From NCBI RefSeq assembly GCF_006715285.1, contig NZ_VFMX01000001.1:248001-312000 (forward strand): 64,000 bases of DNA. The letters run 5' to 3'. The translations under genes and the position numbers were made by a program. Positions within the stretch are counted from its first letter, which is position 1; the number at the start of each line of letters is the position of its first letter. Positions 54,083-62,543 of this stretch are shown here, one piece after another. The notes beneath the pieces were generated by a model. The model did no database searches and was not told the DNA's origin. It saw only the letters and a program-made list of their open reading frames with translations. The DNA is from Arthrobacter sp. SLBN-83 (GTDB taxonomy: Bacteria > Actinomycetota > Actinomycetes > Actinomycetales > Micrococcaceae).

Positions 54083-54832
54083 ATGAGGATTGCCGTTGCA
54101 GGGGGAACCGGTACAGTAGGCCGCCACGTTGTGGCCATCGCCAGGGAACGGGGGCACCACGTGGTGAGCCTGAGCCGGGCCGAAGGAGTGGACCTCGTTA
54201 ACGGGCGCGGCCTCGACCAGGCACTCCAGAATGTCGAAACCGTCATCGACGTCGCCGGCATCGAAACCATGTCCACCAAGAAAGCCGTGGATTTCTTCAC
54301 CAACGCCACCCAGAACCTGCTGGCGGCCGAGAAGAAGGCCGGCGTCAAGCACCACGTGGCGCTGTCCATCGTGGGCATCGACAACGCGAACTCGGGACTA
54401 TATGCCGGGAAGCTGGTGCAGGAGGACGAAGTCAGGCACGGCGGCATTCCCTGGACCCTGCTCCGGTCCACCCAGTTCCACGAGTTCGTGCCGATGTCTG
54501 TCAAGGCCGCCTCGGTGGGCCCGTTGGTCCTCGTACCCACGATGTTCACCCAGCCGGTGTCGGCAAAGGAGGTGGCCGGGGCCCTGGTGGATGCGGCCGA
54601 GGCCGGACCGAAGGGACGCATTCCGGACCTCGGTGGCCCGCGGCCCGAACAGCTTAAAGGCCTGGTCGCGGCCTATCTGGCCAAGACGCAGCAGAAGAAA
54701 CGGATCGTGCCCCTGCACGTTCCCGGTCCCATAGGCAAGGCCTGGCGTAAAGGCGCGCTGATCCCGGCGCCGGGCTCCGCCGTCGGACGCCAGACATTTC
54801 TGGAGTGGCTCGACGCCGACGACGCCGCGTAA
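54083..54832 (+). CDS. NAD(P)-binding atypical SDR / NmrA-like protein
   Basis: 249 residues. Rossmann motif AVAGGTGTVGRHVV at the start, then VIDVAGIET and HHVALSIVGIDN. It lacks the YxxxK catalytic pair, as atypical SDRs of the NmrA/UDP-epimerase group do. It may be a redox sensor or a reductase. Confidence 0.82.
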   Translation: MRIAVAGGTGTVGRHVVAIARERGHHVVSLSRAEGVDLVNGRGLDQALQNVETVIDVAGIETMSTKKAVDFFTNATQNLLAAEKKAGVKHHVALSIVGIDNANSGLYAGKLVQEDEVRHGGIPWTLLRSTQFHEFVPMSVKAASVGPLVLVPTMFTQPVSAKEVAGALVDAAEAGPKGRIPDLGGPRPEQLKGLVAAYLAKTQQKKRIVPLHVPGPIGKAWRKGALIPAPGSAVGRQTFLEWLDADDAA

Positions 54833-54915
54833 AGCCGGTCATAAATGGGGCACTTGCCCCATGCCCCTGCTGCGGCCCGGTCCTAATCTCATCGCATAGA
54901 GAAAAGGAGGCGGCC

Positions 54916-55671
54916 ATGACCACCTACCAGCCGCAATCATCAGCACAGGCAACGCCGACACTTGCCGAACTTCCGGAGGACGCAGCGGAGCATTTCGCCG
55001 GCTACGCCGTCCTGGGATTACCTTTCAGCAGCGGCCATTACCTGGCGTTCCGGGATTTCCCGGTGAGCTCTGTTGGCCCCGGTTACCGCTCCGTCGGGCA
55101 CCGCACGCCCGGCGGCGAGTGGACCATTTACGCCAACACGGCGCCGGAGTTCAGCTGCGCACGCTACTTCGGGGCGGCCGTGCAGCATACGGTGGAGACC
55201 GACGTCGACATCCGGTGGAGCGGACCGTTCACCGCCCTGATCACGGTCCCGGGCATCGTTGACTGGCACCTGCAGCTGGGCACCTCCCCAGCGACGTCGA
55301 TGCTGACCGCCATGGCCGTCCGGATGCCCGAGAGCCTGTGGCGCAACGAGCTGGTGCTCCGCGCCATGGGAGCATTCGCCGGGCCGCTGATGAACGCGGG
55401 CAAAATGAAGGTCTCCGGCGTGGTGCCCAACGGGCAGACATTCCAGGCCCAGCCCCGGCAACTGTGGCTGGTCACGGGCTCCCAGGCCACCATCATGGGC
55501 GAGGACGCCGGACAGCCCGGCCCGCTGGAGGTGCAGGACCACCTGGCGGACTTCTGGCTTCCGCAGCGCGGACTGTTCGGAGCACGGGTGGGCGTCAGGT
55601 TCCCGTCCACAGCCCAGCCCGGCAACCGCGAATCCGCCGGCCCACGAGCCGGGAAGAAACAGGCAGCGTAA
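54916..55671 (+). CDS. Conserved hypothetical protein, 251 aa
   Basis: The ATG at 54916 is preceded by AAAGGAGGCGG, an excellent ribosome site. No signal peptide or membrane helix. The core (YLAFRDFPVSSVGPGYRSVGHRTPGGEWTIY) looks like a compact enzyme or lipid-binding fold, but I do not recognise it. It lies 63 bases upstream of the HD-GYP regulator. Confidence 0.75.
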   Translation: MTTYQPQSSAQATPTLAELPEDAAEHFAGYAVLGLPFSSGHYLAFRDFPVSSVGPGYRSVGHRTPGGEWTIYANTAPEFSCARYFGAAVQHTVETDVDIRWSGPFTALITVPGIVDWHLQLGTSPATSMLTAMAVRMPESLWRNELVLRAMGAFAGPLMNAGKMKVSGVVPNGQTFQAQPRQLWLVTGSQATIMGEDAGQPGPLEVQDHLADFWLPQRGLFGARVGVRFPSTAQPGNRESAGPRAGKKQAA

Positions 55672-55734
55672 CGGCGGCGGGCCAGTCCCTCCGGCCCGCC
55701 GACCCCTACTGTCGGAGGTGATGGCGTCCCTAGA

Positions 55735-57291
55735 ATGGCACGTGTGAAGCAGCCACCGGCTGGACCCCGACGCAGTGAAGTCCTGGCTGCGCTGTCGCTC
55801 GCCATTGACCTGGGCCTCGGGCAGCCGATGGAGCACATGCTGCGGTCCTGCCTGCTGGCGTTGCGGATCGCCGAGGCCGCGGGCGTCGACGCCGCCGGCC
55901 AGGGCAGGCTCTACTACGCCAACCAGGTGGCGTGGATCGGCTGCCACGCGGATTCCTTTGAACTGGCGGCGCTGTTCACGGACGATATCGCCTTCCGCGC
56001 CGATTACTACAACCGCGACCAGCACGGACTGCCCATGTACGCCGGCATGTTCAGCCATGCCGGCGCGGGCCTGCCGCCACTCGCCCGCGTTGCGTATTGG
56101 ACGCGTTTCGCGGCGACGGGCGGCGCTGCGGTGCGGAACATGATTGCCTCGAACTGCACCTCCGCCGGGGTGCTGGCCAACAATGTAGGGCTCGACGGCG
56201 GCGTGGCGGGACTGCTTGCCCACACCTTTGAGCGGTGGGACGGCAAGGGCCTGCCGGAGGGCGTCGCTGGGCAGGACATTCCACTGGAAATGCGGATCAT
56301 GCACCTCGCGGATACGGCGGAGGTGTTCCTGCGGCAGGAGGGCGTGGCGGGTGCGGTGGCGATGGTGCGGGCGCGCCGCGGCACCCAGTTCGATCCGGCC
56401 CTGGCCGGGCTGTTCATCGAACAGGCTGAAGCGCTCACCGAAGGACTGCTCGACGTCGACTGCTGGCAGGCGGCACTTGACCTGGCTCCCAACGACGCTC
56501 CCCTGTCCGGAACCCAGCTGGACGCGGTGCTGTGCGCCGTGGGTGACTTCGCCGACCTCAAATCTCCCTACACCGCCGGGCACTCCCGCGCCGTGGCCGC
56601 CCTCGCAGCCGCCGCGGGCGAGGAGCACGGGCTGCCGGCCGACGACGTGACTGAGCTCCGCCGTGCCGGATGGGTTCACGACCTGGGCCGGCTGGGAGTA
56701 TCCAACCAGGTGTGGGACAAGAAAGAGCCGCTCTCCCAGTCGGACTTGGAACGTATTCACATGCATCCGTACCTGGGAGAACGCATCCTCAGCCGAGTGC
56801 CGGGCCTGAAGGGCGAAGCTGCCCTGACCGGCCTGCACCACGAGCTGCTGGACGGGTCCGGCTACCCACGCGGGATTGGTGGAGCCGAGTTGGGGATCAA
56901 GCAGCGGATCCTGGCGGCCGCGGACTCCTACCATTCCTCCCTGGAGCCCCGTCCGCACCGGGCCGCGTTGACGCCAGCCGGTGCAGCTGCCAGGCTGCGG
57001 CATGAAGTTACAGCTGGGCGGATCAGCCACGAGGCTGCGGACTCCGTACTCACGGCGGTCGGCCAGCAACCGCATCACCGGCCCGCCGCTCCGGCTGGGC
57101 TCACCCCAAGGGAGATGGAGATCCTCGGCATGCTCTGCCGCGGAATGGCCCCGGCCGAGATAGCCGGCAGCTTGTTCCTCTCACGCAAGACCGTCCGCAA
57201 CCACGTGGAGCACATCTACGCCAAGATCGGTGCAACCAACCGGGTGGGTGCAACCTTGTTCGCGGTGAGGAACGGCCTGATCGAGCAGTGA
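55735..57291 (+). CDS. HD-GYP phosphohydrolase with LuxR-type HTH
   Basis: 518 residues. It appears to have two HD-related regions: an N-terminal degenerate one (~1-200; HTFERWDGKGLPEGVAG) and a central one with intact HD-GYP marks (VGDFADLKSPYTAGHSRAV, HDLGRLGVSNQVWDK, HMHPYLGERIL, GLHHELLDGSGYPRG). The end is a LuxR/NarL HTH (LTPREMEILGMLCRGMAPAE, LFLSRKTVRNHVEHIYAKIG). HD-GYP domains degrade cyclic di-GMP, so this may link a cyclic nucleotide to transcription. TAGAAT overlaps the ATG and could be a -10 for a leaderless start at GTG 55744. Confidence 0.88.
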   Translation: MARVKQPPAGPRRSEVLAALSLAIDLGLGQPMEHMLRSCLLALRIAEAAGVDAAGQGRLYYANQVAWIGCHADSFELAALFTDDIAFRADYYNRDQHGLPMYAGMFSHAGAGLPPLARVAYWTRFAATGGAAVRNMIASNCTSAGVLANNVGLDGGVAGLLAHTFERWDGKGLPEGVAGQDIPLEMRIMHLADTAEVFLRQEGVAGAVAMVRARRGTQFDPALAGLFIEQAEALTEGLLDVDCWQAALDLAPNDAPLSGTQLDAVLCAVGDFADLKSPYTAGHSRAVAALAAAAGEEHGLPADDVTELRRAGWVHDLGRLGVSNQVWDKKEPLSQSDLERIHMHPYLGERILSRVPGLKGEAALTGLHHELLDGSGYPRGIGGAELGIKQRILAAADSYHSSLEPRPHRAALTPAGAAARLRHEVTAGRISHEAADSVLTAVGQQPHHRPAAPAGLTPREMEILGMLCRGMAPAEIAGSLFLSRKTVRNHVEHIYAKIGATNRVGATLFAVRNGLIEQ

Positions 57292-57323
57292 CTCTTCTGT
57301 CGCTCCAGCCATCGCGGCACGGC

Positions 57324-57352
57324 GAAGGCCCGAACCCGATGGTTCGGACCTT
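57324..57352. terminator. Bidirectional terminator
   Basis: AAGGCCCGAACC and GGTTCGGACCTT pair (one mismatch) around CGAT, between the convergent HD-GYP and membrane-protein genes. Confidence 0.65.
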
Positions 57353-57366
57353 CCTAACCACACTGA

Positions 57367-57945
57367 TTATGCGCCGTTCTTCTCCCGGGCGAGCCCAAGG
57401 CTCAGGAGAATTACGACCGGAGCCGCCAAAAGGACCCCGAAGAAGAGCACAGCCCCGCCGAGAAACGGCACCGCCAGAAGGGCCACCAGCAGGGCGAATC
57501 CCGCGAAGCTGATTGTCGTGATCGGCGCACCGCGGGTCCGGCTGCGCTGGCTGGCCAAGAGCACGATTCCTGTGGTGACGTTGCCCAGCGCAGCCACCAG
57601 CAGGAGGAGGCCAGCGATCGCGTTGGAGGCGAATCCCGCCATGGACGCGAACAGGAGGAATGCTCCAAGCACGATGTCGACTATGCCGGCGGAGACCCGC
57701 AAGCCCGAGGACTTGCTCTGTGGTGCCGCCGGGTACCACTGCGACGCATACTGGAGCGGCGCCTGGCCGTGCGGGGAATGCGAATATTCGGGCTGGTGGC
57801 CACTAAGAACCGGCGGCGACTGGTTTAGGGACTGCGGCGTCCCATAGGCCTGCTCCTTGCTTCGAAAGGAGCCAGAGGGCGCATGCGAAGGGTAGCTCGG
57901 GCCGGGCCTGGGAGCCGGCGGAATCGGCGGGATGTTCTCAGTCAT
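57367..57945 (-). CDS. Pro-rich small membrane protein
   Basis: 192 residues. The first ~80 are Pro/Ser/Tyr-rich and disordered (IPPIPPAPRPGPSYPSHAPS). The rest holds four hydrophobic helices (IVDIVLGAFLLFASMAGF, AGLLLLVAALGNVTTGIVLL, ISFAGFALLVALLAVPFLGG, VLLAAPVVILLSLGLA). The layout is common in actinobacterial envelope proteins of unknown role. Confidence 0.7.
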   Translation of the reverse strand: MTENIPPIPPAPRPGPSYPSHAPSGSFRSKEQAYGTPQSLNQSPPVLSGHQPEYSHSPHGQAPLQYASQWYPAAPQSKSSGLRVSAGIVDIVLGAFLLFASMAGFASNAIAGLLLLVAALGNVTTGIVLLASQRSRTRGAPITTISFAGFALLVALLAVPFLGGAVLFFGVLLAAPVVILLSLGLAREKNGA

Positions 57946-57963
57946 TGGTCCCCCATCATTGTG

Positions 57964-58899
57964 CTATCTCAGTCCCCAGTAAACTCTGGACTTGCTATTC
58001 GTGGAAAAGCTCTTTTGGATGAAGATTTTGCCGCCCTCAATCGCCCCGGTGGGCACGTCCATGCAAACCTGATAGTTCGCCTGACCGCCCTTTTCAAGGG
58101 TTGGAACATTCATTGCCCCATTGTCGAGAGAGGCTCCGCACGCGCTGGCATCGTATTGCCTCGCGTCTGTGCCTACAAACGTCGGCGACAAATCCAGCCA
58201 GGGATTTCCCTCTTTTGCCCCTGCGTAGGTGACCGCGAGATCGACGAGGATATACCTCCCCTTCGGAGGCTTGTTGAACATGTTGTTGGCGACTACCTCT
58301 TCAGTGGCATCTAGCTTCACGCTAGCAACTTGAACTTGATACTCGTTTCCTACAACGGCTGCGGCGCCAACCGGACGGGGATTTTCAGCGGACCCCTCCG
58401 CGGCCTCGGGGCTGCGAGCTACAGTCGGTGTTTGGCTAGGCGACGGAATCGATGCCTCCGCGGCGGCCGAAACACCGCGTGGATTGGTGCTTTCCTTTGG
58501 CCCCGACGAATATGCGGCTTGAAACAAAATAACGCCAACGACGGATAACGCACCCATAACGAGGGCGGTTACGGTCCCACCGCGCATCCACATGTCGGCT
58601 CGTCGGCCAGCAACCAAGGCGATAACTCCCAGGACAACAGCACTGATGCCCAGGAGGAAAGCCAGCAAATTGAGAAGCGGAATCCAACACAACACGATTG
58701 CCACAGCGGCCAGTACGAGTGCTGTGGTTGTGAGCGCCTGATCACGAGGTTCCGAAGAAAAAGGCGCCGCGGGGATGTCAACCCAAAATTCATGTCCGGG
58801 AGGAGCGGGACCCCACGCAGGATCCGGATGCCAGCCCTCGTGTGGCTGCCAGCCAGCTGGCGGTCGAGGCCAGTTGTCCGGCGAGTTATAAACTTTCAA
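57964..58899 (-). CDS. DUF4190 + DUF4352-type membrane-anchored protein
   Basis: 311 residues from a TTG start with GGGGGAGA upstream. A Trp/Pro-rich leader (WQPHEGWHPDPAWGP) is followed by DUF4190-like helices (ALVLAAVAIVLCWIPLLNLL, LGVIALVAGRRAD) and an outer domain like DUF4352 (YQVQVASVKLDATEEVVANN, YILVDLAVTYAG, NYQVCMDVP). It likely displays a ligand-binding beta domain outside the cell. Confidence 0.78.
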   Translation of the reverse strand: MKVYNSPDNWPRPPAGWQPHEGWHPDPAWGPAPPGHEFWVDIPAAPFSSEPRDQALTTTALVLAAVAIVLCWIPLLNLLAFLLGISAVVLGVIALVAGRRADMWMRGGTVTALVMGALSVVGVILFQAAYSSGPKESTNPRGVSAAAEASIPSPSQTPTVARSPEAAEGSAENPRPVGAAAVVGNEYQVQVASVKLDATEEVVANNMFNKPPKGRYILVDLAVTYAGAKEGNPWLDLSPTFVGTDARQYDASACGASLDNGAMNVPTLEKGGQANYQVCMDVPTGAIEGGKIFIQKSFSTNSKSRVYWGLR

Positions 58900-59201
58900 A
58901 TCTCCCCCTGGAAAACGGAATGAACTACCAATCCGTCCGGAGAGTATAGCGTCCCTTACCTCAACTTTGGATAAGTCTCGGCACAGGTTTACCGCAGGAT
59001 TGAATCAACTGCGCTACCGTCGCACCTATTTTCAAATGGTCGATTCGACACAATTCCATAAGCTAGTGAAAAAGCATGCCGTACGTTCAAAATCCGCATA
59101 CACTTAGATCGCCGTTGCTTGGGGGAACGAGCCCAACTTGTCACTCCACCTGAACTGGTTAACAGCGGCATTATTTAGACCGCATCACACAAAGGACAGT
59201 C
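58900..59201. promoter_or_regulatory. Divergent intergenic region, 302 bases
   Basis: Separates two envelope-protein genes transcribed away from each other. It is AT-richer than its surroundings around 59030-59110. No gene is seen; a promoter for each side is expected, but no motif was pinned down. Confidence 0.4.
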
Positions 59202-59807
59202 ATGAGTGAACCGTACTCCCCTCCCCTTGCCCAAGGATCTTCCGCGCAGGGCAACTACCAGCCGCAGAAGGGTAACGGATTTGGGACCACGGCCCTGGTT
59301 CTCGGCATTGTCGCCGTCGTTTTCGCAATCATTCCTATCCTGGGATTCGTTGCATTCATTCTTGGCCCGCTTGCCATCATCTTTGGCGGTATTGGCCTGA
59401 CGCGGAAATTCACTAAAAAGGGCACTTCCATCACTGGCCTTGTCCTGGGTGCGGTCGCAGTCATCATTGCCATCATTGTCACGTCGATGGTCGCTGCAGC
59501 CGCAAATGGCGTTAATGACGCACTGAACAAGGAACACAAGATCGAGTACGTCGTGACCACTACGGGCCCTGCGAAGGTCACGTACTGGAATGGCGATGGA
59601 TCCTCAAACGAGGACATTACGGCCAACTGGAAGAAAGACGTGACCGCGAAGGGCATCAGCTTCAGCACGCTCAGTGTTACTGGAGACTTCAGCGCTGCCA
59701 CTTCTGTTACCTGCGAGATTCTGGTTGATGGTGCGAGCGTCTCCAAGAACAGCGGCTCTGGCACGGCTGCCATGGCTTCCTGCTCCGGAAACTCCAGCGC
59801 AAAGTAG
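59202..59807 (+). CDS. DUF4190/MmpS-like membrane protein
   Basis: 201 residues. Two or three helices of DUF4190 type (GTTALVLGIVAVVFAIIPIL, FVAFILGPLAIIFGGIG, GLVLGAVAVIIAIIVTSM). Then an extracellular MmpS-like domain (IEYVVTTTGPAKVTYWNGDG, VTCEILVDGASVSKNSGSG). Together with its neighbours it forms a small envelope-protein cluster. Function unknown. Confidence 0.78.
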   Translation: MSEPYSPPLAQGSSAQGNYQPQKGNGFGTTALVLGIVAVVFAIIPILGFVAFILGPLAIIFGGIGLTRKFTKKGTSITGLVLGAVAVIIAIIVTSMVAAAANGVNDALNKEHKIEYVVTTTGPAKVTYWNGDGSSNEDITANWKKDVTAKGISFSTLSVTGDFSAATSVTCEILVDGASVSKNSGSGTAAMASCSGNSSAK

Positions 59808-59822
59808 CAAGTGATTCCACAG

Positions 59823-59858
59823 GAACGTCGAGGTAGGCAGCTACCTCGACGTTCTTTT
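59823..59858 (+). terminator. Intrinsic terminator, 14-bp stem and T-run
   Basis: GAACGTCGAGGTAG and CTACCTCGACGTTC pair perfectly around GCAG, followed by TTTT; 15 bases after the stop. A textbook factor-independent terminator. Confidence 0.9.
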
Positions 59859-60137
59859 GTTGACCAAATATCCGTGAGTTGTGCCAGCCATAGTTATTAA
59901 GAGCAGCGGAGTTGCTCACAACCCACTTGACGGGTTCCTTGCACAGCTGAGCGCACACCCTCTGGGTGCCCTCGCCATGCAAAATGACGGGAACCATACT
60001 GGCCGCCCTCTCACGCGGCTGCGTTCAGCGAAAAACTCGGGACTGAGAATTCCATTGGATCGTGACATGCCCTGCAAGTGACATGCGGTGTCATCGCGTA
60101 CGATTCGGCAGTATTTTATCGAATTAATGGGGACCAA

Positions 60138-61196
60138 TTGAACAAGCTTTTATCTGTTGTAGCTGTTGCAACCGCAGTTACTCTTTCGGGCTGCGGCGGA
60201 GCATCGCCGGACGCCGGGGGCGCCTCGGCATCCGCCACCGCCAAGGCCGTTTTTACTGTGAAACAGACATGCGATCAGCTCTTCGACAAGGGCGACGAAG
60301 GCCGCATGTTCGGAGCAGTGGCTTTTCTGACCAATTTGCCCGATCCGGTCACTAAAAGCGACCAGACTAAAGCTAAAATCTTTGCCAGCGACCTAGAGTA
60401 CGTAGCTGACACAGCAAACGACGAGTTGAAGCCGCTCATCTTGGACATGGCAAAAACCCTGAGCGACTTCGGAACAGCCGAGACCACCAAAGTAAGCATT
60501 GACGCCGACCCCTTCAAGGCTGCCGGAACGAAGATCATCAATGCGTGCCCTGCTCAGGCGGAAGCTTACGGCGACGAAAAGAATAAGAAAGAAGCCGCCA
60601 AAAAAGCGGCCGCTGACGCAGCGGCAAAGAAGACAGCCGACGAGGCGGCGGCAAAGGCTGCCGCAGAGGCTGCTGCTGCACCCAAGGAGTATTCCGGGGT
60701 TGGGGACGACGTTCTCAACATCACCAAGCACAGCACTGGGCCGGAAGTCGCTTTTATCCAGCACACTGGGCGAAGCAACTTCGCAGTGCACACGCTAGAC
60801 GCCAAACTGGAGTCTACGGATCTGCTTGTAAACGAAATTGGCAACTACAGTGGAACCGTTTTGTTCGATGGCAGCAGTCGCAACGGTGAGACGACAGCAT
60901 TCAAGATCACCGCCGATGGCGCTTGGACAGTAAAGCTCGTTTCCTTGAAAAGCGTAAGGAAGCTCGACGGCACAACGCCAATGACAGGCACAGGCGACGA
61001 TGTCCTTGTTTACACCGGTCCGGCCAAGGCTGCCGTTTTCACTCATGACGGATCCTCGAATATCGCTGTGCACTCCTACGGCAGCCGAGCCGACCTGCTT
61101 GTCAACGAGATAGGCCCCTACAGTGGGACGGTAGTGTGGGCCCCTGGCGTTTACACCATCACGGCGGACGGAAATTGGTCCGCGACCCTGAAGTAG
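60138..61196 (+). CDS. Lipoprotein with duplicated C-terminal domain
   Basis: 352 residues from TTG 60138 with GGGGA upstream. Lipobox LSGC in MNKLLSVVAVATAVTLSGC. Then a helical domain (~35-150) and an Ala/Lys-rich linker (KEAAKKAAADAAAKKTADEA), which is probably a rigid helix crossing the wall. Two copies of a ~65-residue beta domain end the protein: GVGDDVLNITKHS to FKITADGAWTVKL, and GTGDDVLVYTGPA to YTITADGNWSATL, each with DLLVNEIG(N/P)YSGTV. The repeat domain is not recognised. Confidence 0.75.
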   Translation: MNKLLSVVAVATAVTLSGCGGASPDAGGASASATAKAVFTVKQTCDQLFDKGDEGRMFGAVAFLTNLPDPVTKSDQTKAKIFASDLEYVADTANDELKPLILDMAKTLSDFGTAETTKVSIDADPFKAAGTKIINACPAQAEAYGDEKNKKEAAKKAAADAAAKKTADEAAAKAAAEAAAAPKEYSGVGDDVLNITKHSTGPEVAFIQHTGRSNFAVHTLDAKLESTDLLVNEIGNYSGTVLFDGSSRNGETTAFKITADGAWTVKLVSLKSVRKLDGTTPMTGTGDDVLVYTGPAKAAVFTHDGSSNIAVHSYGSRADLLVNEIGPYSGTVVWAPGVYTITADGNWSATLK

Positions 61197-61526
61197 GGAG
61201 AAACATCTTCAGGGAAAGCTTCGGGCCCGAAGGAAAAAGAACTTGGTAGCCCGGGCAGCGCCCGGAACGGGAACTCGGTTCGTGGCTGTCAGCATGGAGG
61301 ATGCCTTGTCGACGCCGCGGTCTTGCGGGGCGCCGGAACAAGTCGTGGGCGGCACTAAGTGCCATCTCCTGGTGAGCGGAGGTAGGTGCAGCTCACGTCA
61401 TTGAAGTGGACCCAAAGCAAGAAGCAAGCCATCGCCCCGAGGGGTGCCGGCCTGCCAGCCCGTGCGATACGCCACTTCACTGCCGGATCCGGAATAGCCC
61501 AGCTTGGCCACGCCGTTGTCGCAACC
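61197..61526. other. 330-base intergenic region
   Basis: No gene with a ribosome site is seen. The 24-codon frame at 61303 is very basic and probably not real. The segment 61380-61526 stays open into the oxidoreductase but does not resemble its N-terminus. Confidence 0.4.
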
Positions 61527-62456
61527 ATGAAGGCAATCACTTACAGCGAATACGGAAACCCTGACGTCCTCAAGTACGGCGAGCAGCCGATGCCGAAGGT
61601 CGGGCCCGGCATGGTCCTGGTCAAGGTCAAGGCAGCCGCAGTGAACCCTGTTGACTGGAAGATCATGGCGGGCGGACTGGACCAGGTCATGGACCTGCAG
61701 TTTCCCGCCGTTCCTGGCTGGGACGTGGCAGGCGTTGTGGAATCTGTGGGAATCGACTCCCGGCAGTTCCAGCCCGGCGACGAGGTTATCGCCTACGGCC
61801 GCAAGGACTACGTCCACGGCGGAAGCTTTGCCGAATACATCGCCCTGCCGGAGCGGGTCCTGGCGAAAAAGCCCGCCGCGCTTGATTGGAACGAAGCCGC
61901 CGGCCTGCCGCTGGCCGGCCTCACCGCCTACCAGGTGCTCAACCGGCTGGGCCTGAAGTCCGGCGAAACCGTGCTGATCCACGGCGGTTCCGGAGGCGTT
62001 GGTTCTCTTGGCATCCAGATAGCGGTGGCCATGGGCGCCAGCGTCATCGCCACCGCCTCGGAGAAGAACCATGAATTCCTCCGCGCCCTCAGCGCCGAGC
62101 CGGTCGCTTACGGTGACGGCCTCGCGGACCGCGTACGCGCGCTGCGCCCCGGCGGCGTGGAAGTTGTTGCCGACTTCGTGGGCGGGAACCTTGAAGCCAC
62201 ACTGGCGGTCTTGGCTGAAAACGGACGCCACGCTTCCATCGCCGACAGCGACGTGGAAGAGCACGGCGGCCAGTGGATGTGGGTCACCCCCGTGGGCTCC
62301 GACCTGCAGGCACTCGCCGACATGGCGGACAGCGGCAAGCTCCGCGTTGAGGTTGCCGAGGTCTTCCCCCTGGACAAAGCCGCGGATGCCTTCCGATCCA
62401 ACATGGAAGGCCATACCCGGGGCAAGATCGTGGTTTCCGTCGACCAGGCATCCTGA
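61527..62456 (+). CDS. NADP-dependent quinone-oxidoreductase-like protein (MDR, zinc-free)
   Basis: 309 residues from ATG 61527 (MKAITYSEYGNPDVLKYGE). Medium-chain reductase without the zinc Cys ligands; NADPH site LIHGGSGGVGSLGIQIAVAMG (~155) and VEVVADFVGGNLE. The family reduces quinones or enones. No ribosome site is visible, so the mRNA may be leaderless. Confidence 0.88.
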   Translation: MKAITYSEYGNPDVLKYGEQPMPKVGPGMVLVKVKAAAVNPVDWKIMAGGLDQVMDLQFPAVPGWDVAGVVESVGIDSRQFQPGDEVIAYGRKDYVHGGSFAEYIALPERVLAKKPAALDWNEAAGLPLAGLTAYQVLNRLGLKSGETVLIHGGSGGVGSLGIQIAVAMGASVIATASEKNHEFLRALSAEPVAYGDGLADRVRALRPGGVEVVADFVGGNLEATLAVLAENGRHASIADSDVEEHGGQWMWVTPVGSDLQALADMADSGKLRVEVAEVFPLDKAADAFRSNMEGHTRGKIVVSVDQAS

Positions 62457-62473
62457 TCCGGTAGCTGAACAAC

Positions 62474-62503
62474 GAAGGCTCCGTCCCATGGGACGGAGCC
62501 TTC
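62474..62503 (+). terminator. Terminator, 15-bp perfect palindrome
   Basis: GAAGGCTCCGTCCCA reads into its own reverse complement; the tip is CCATGG. It lies 18 bases past the oxidoreductase stop. Confidence 0.8.
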
Positions 62504-62543
62504 GCCGTATAAGTCATTGCCTACGCCGTTGCCCTACGGAGCA

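Noticed and set aside
55018..57078. 686-codon minus-strand open frame
   Set aside because: Shadow of the 251-residue protein and the HD-GYP regulator; no family resemblance and no ribosome site.
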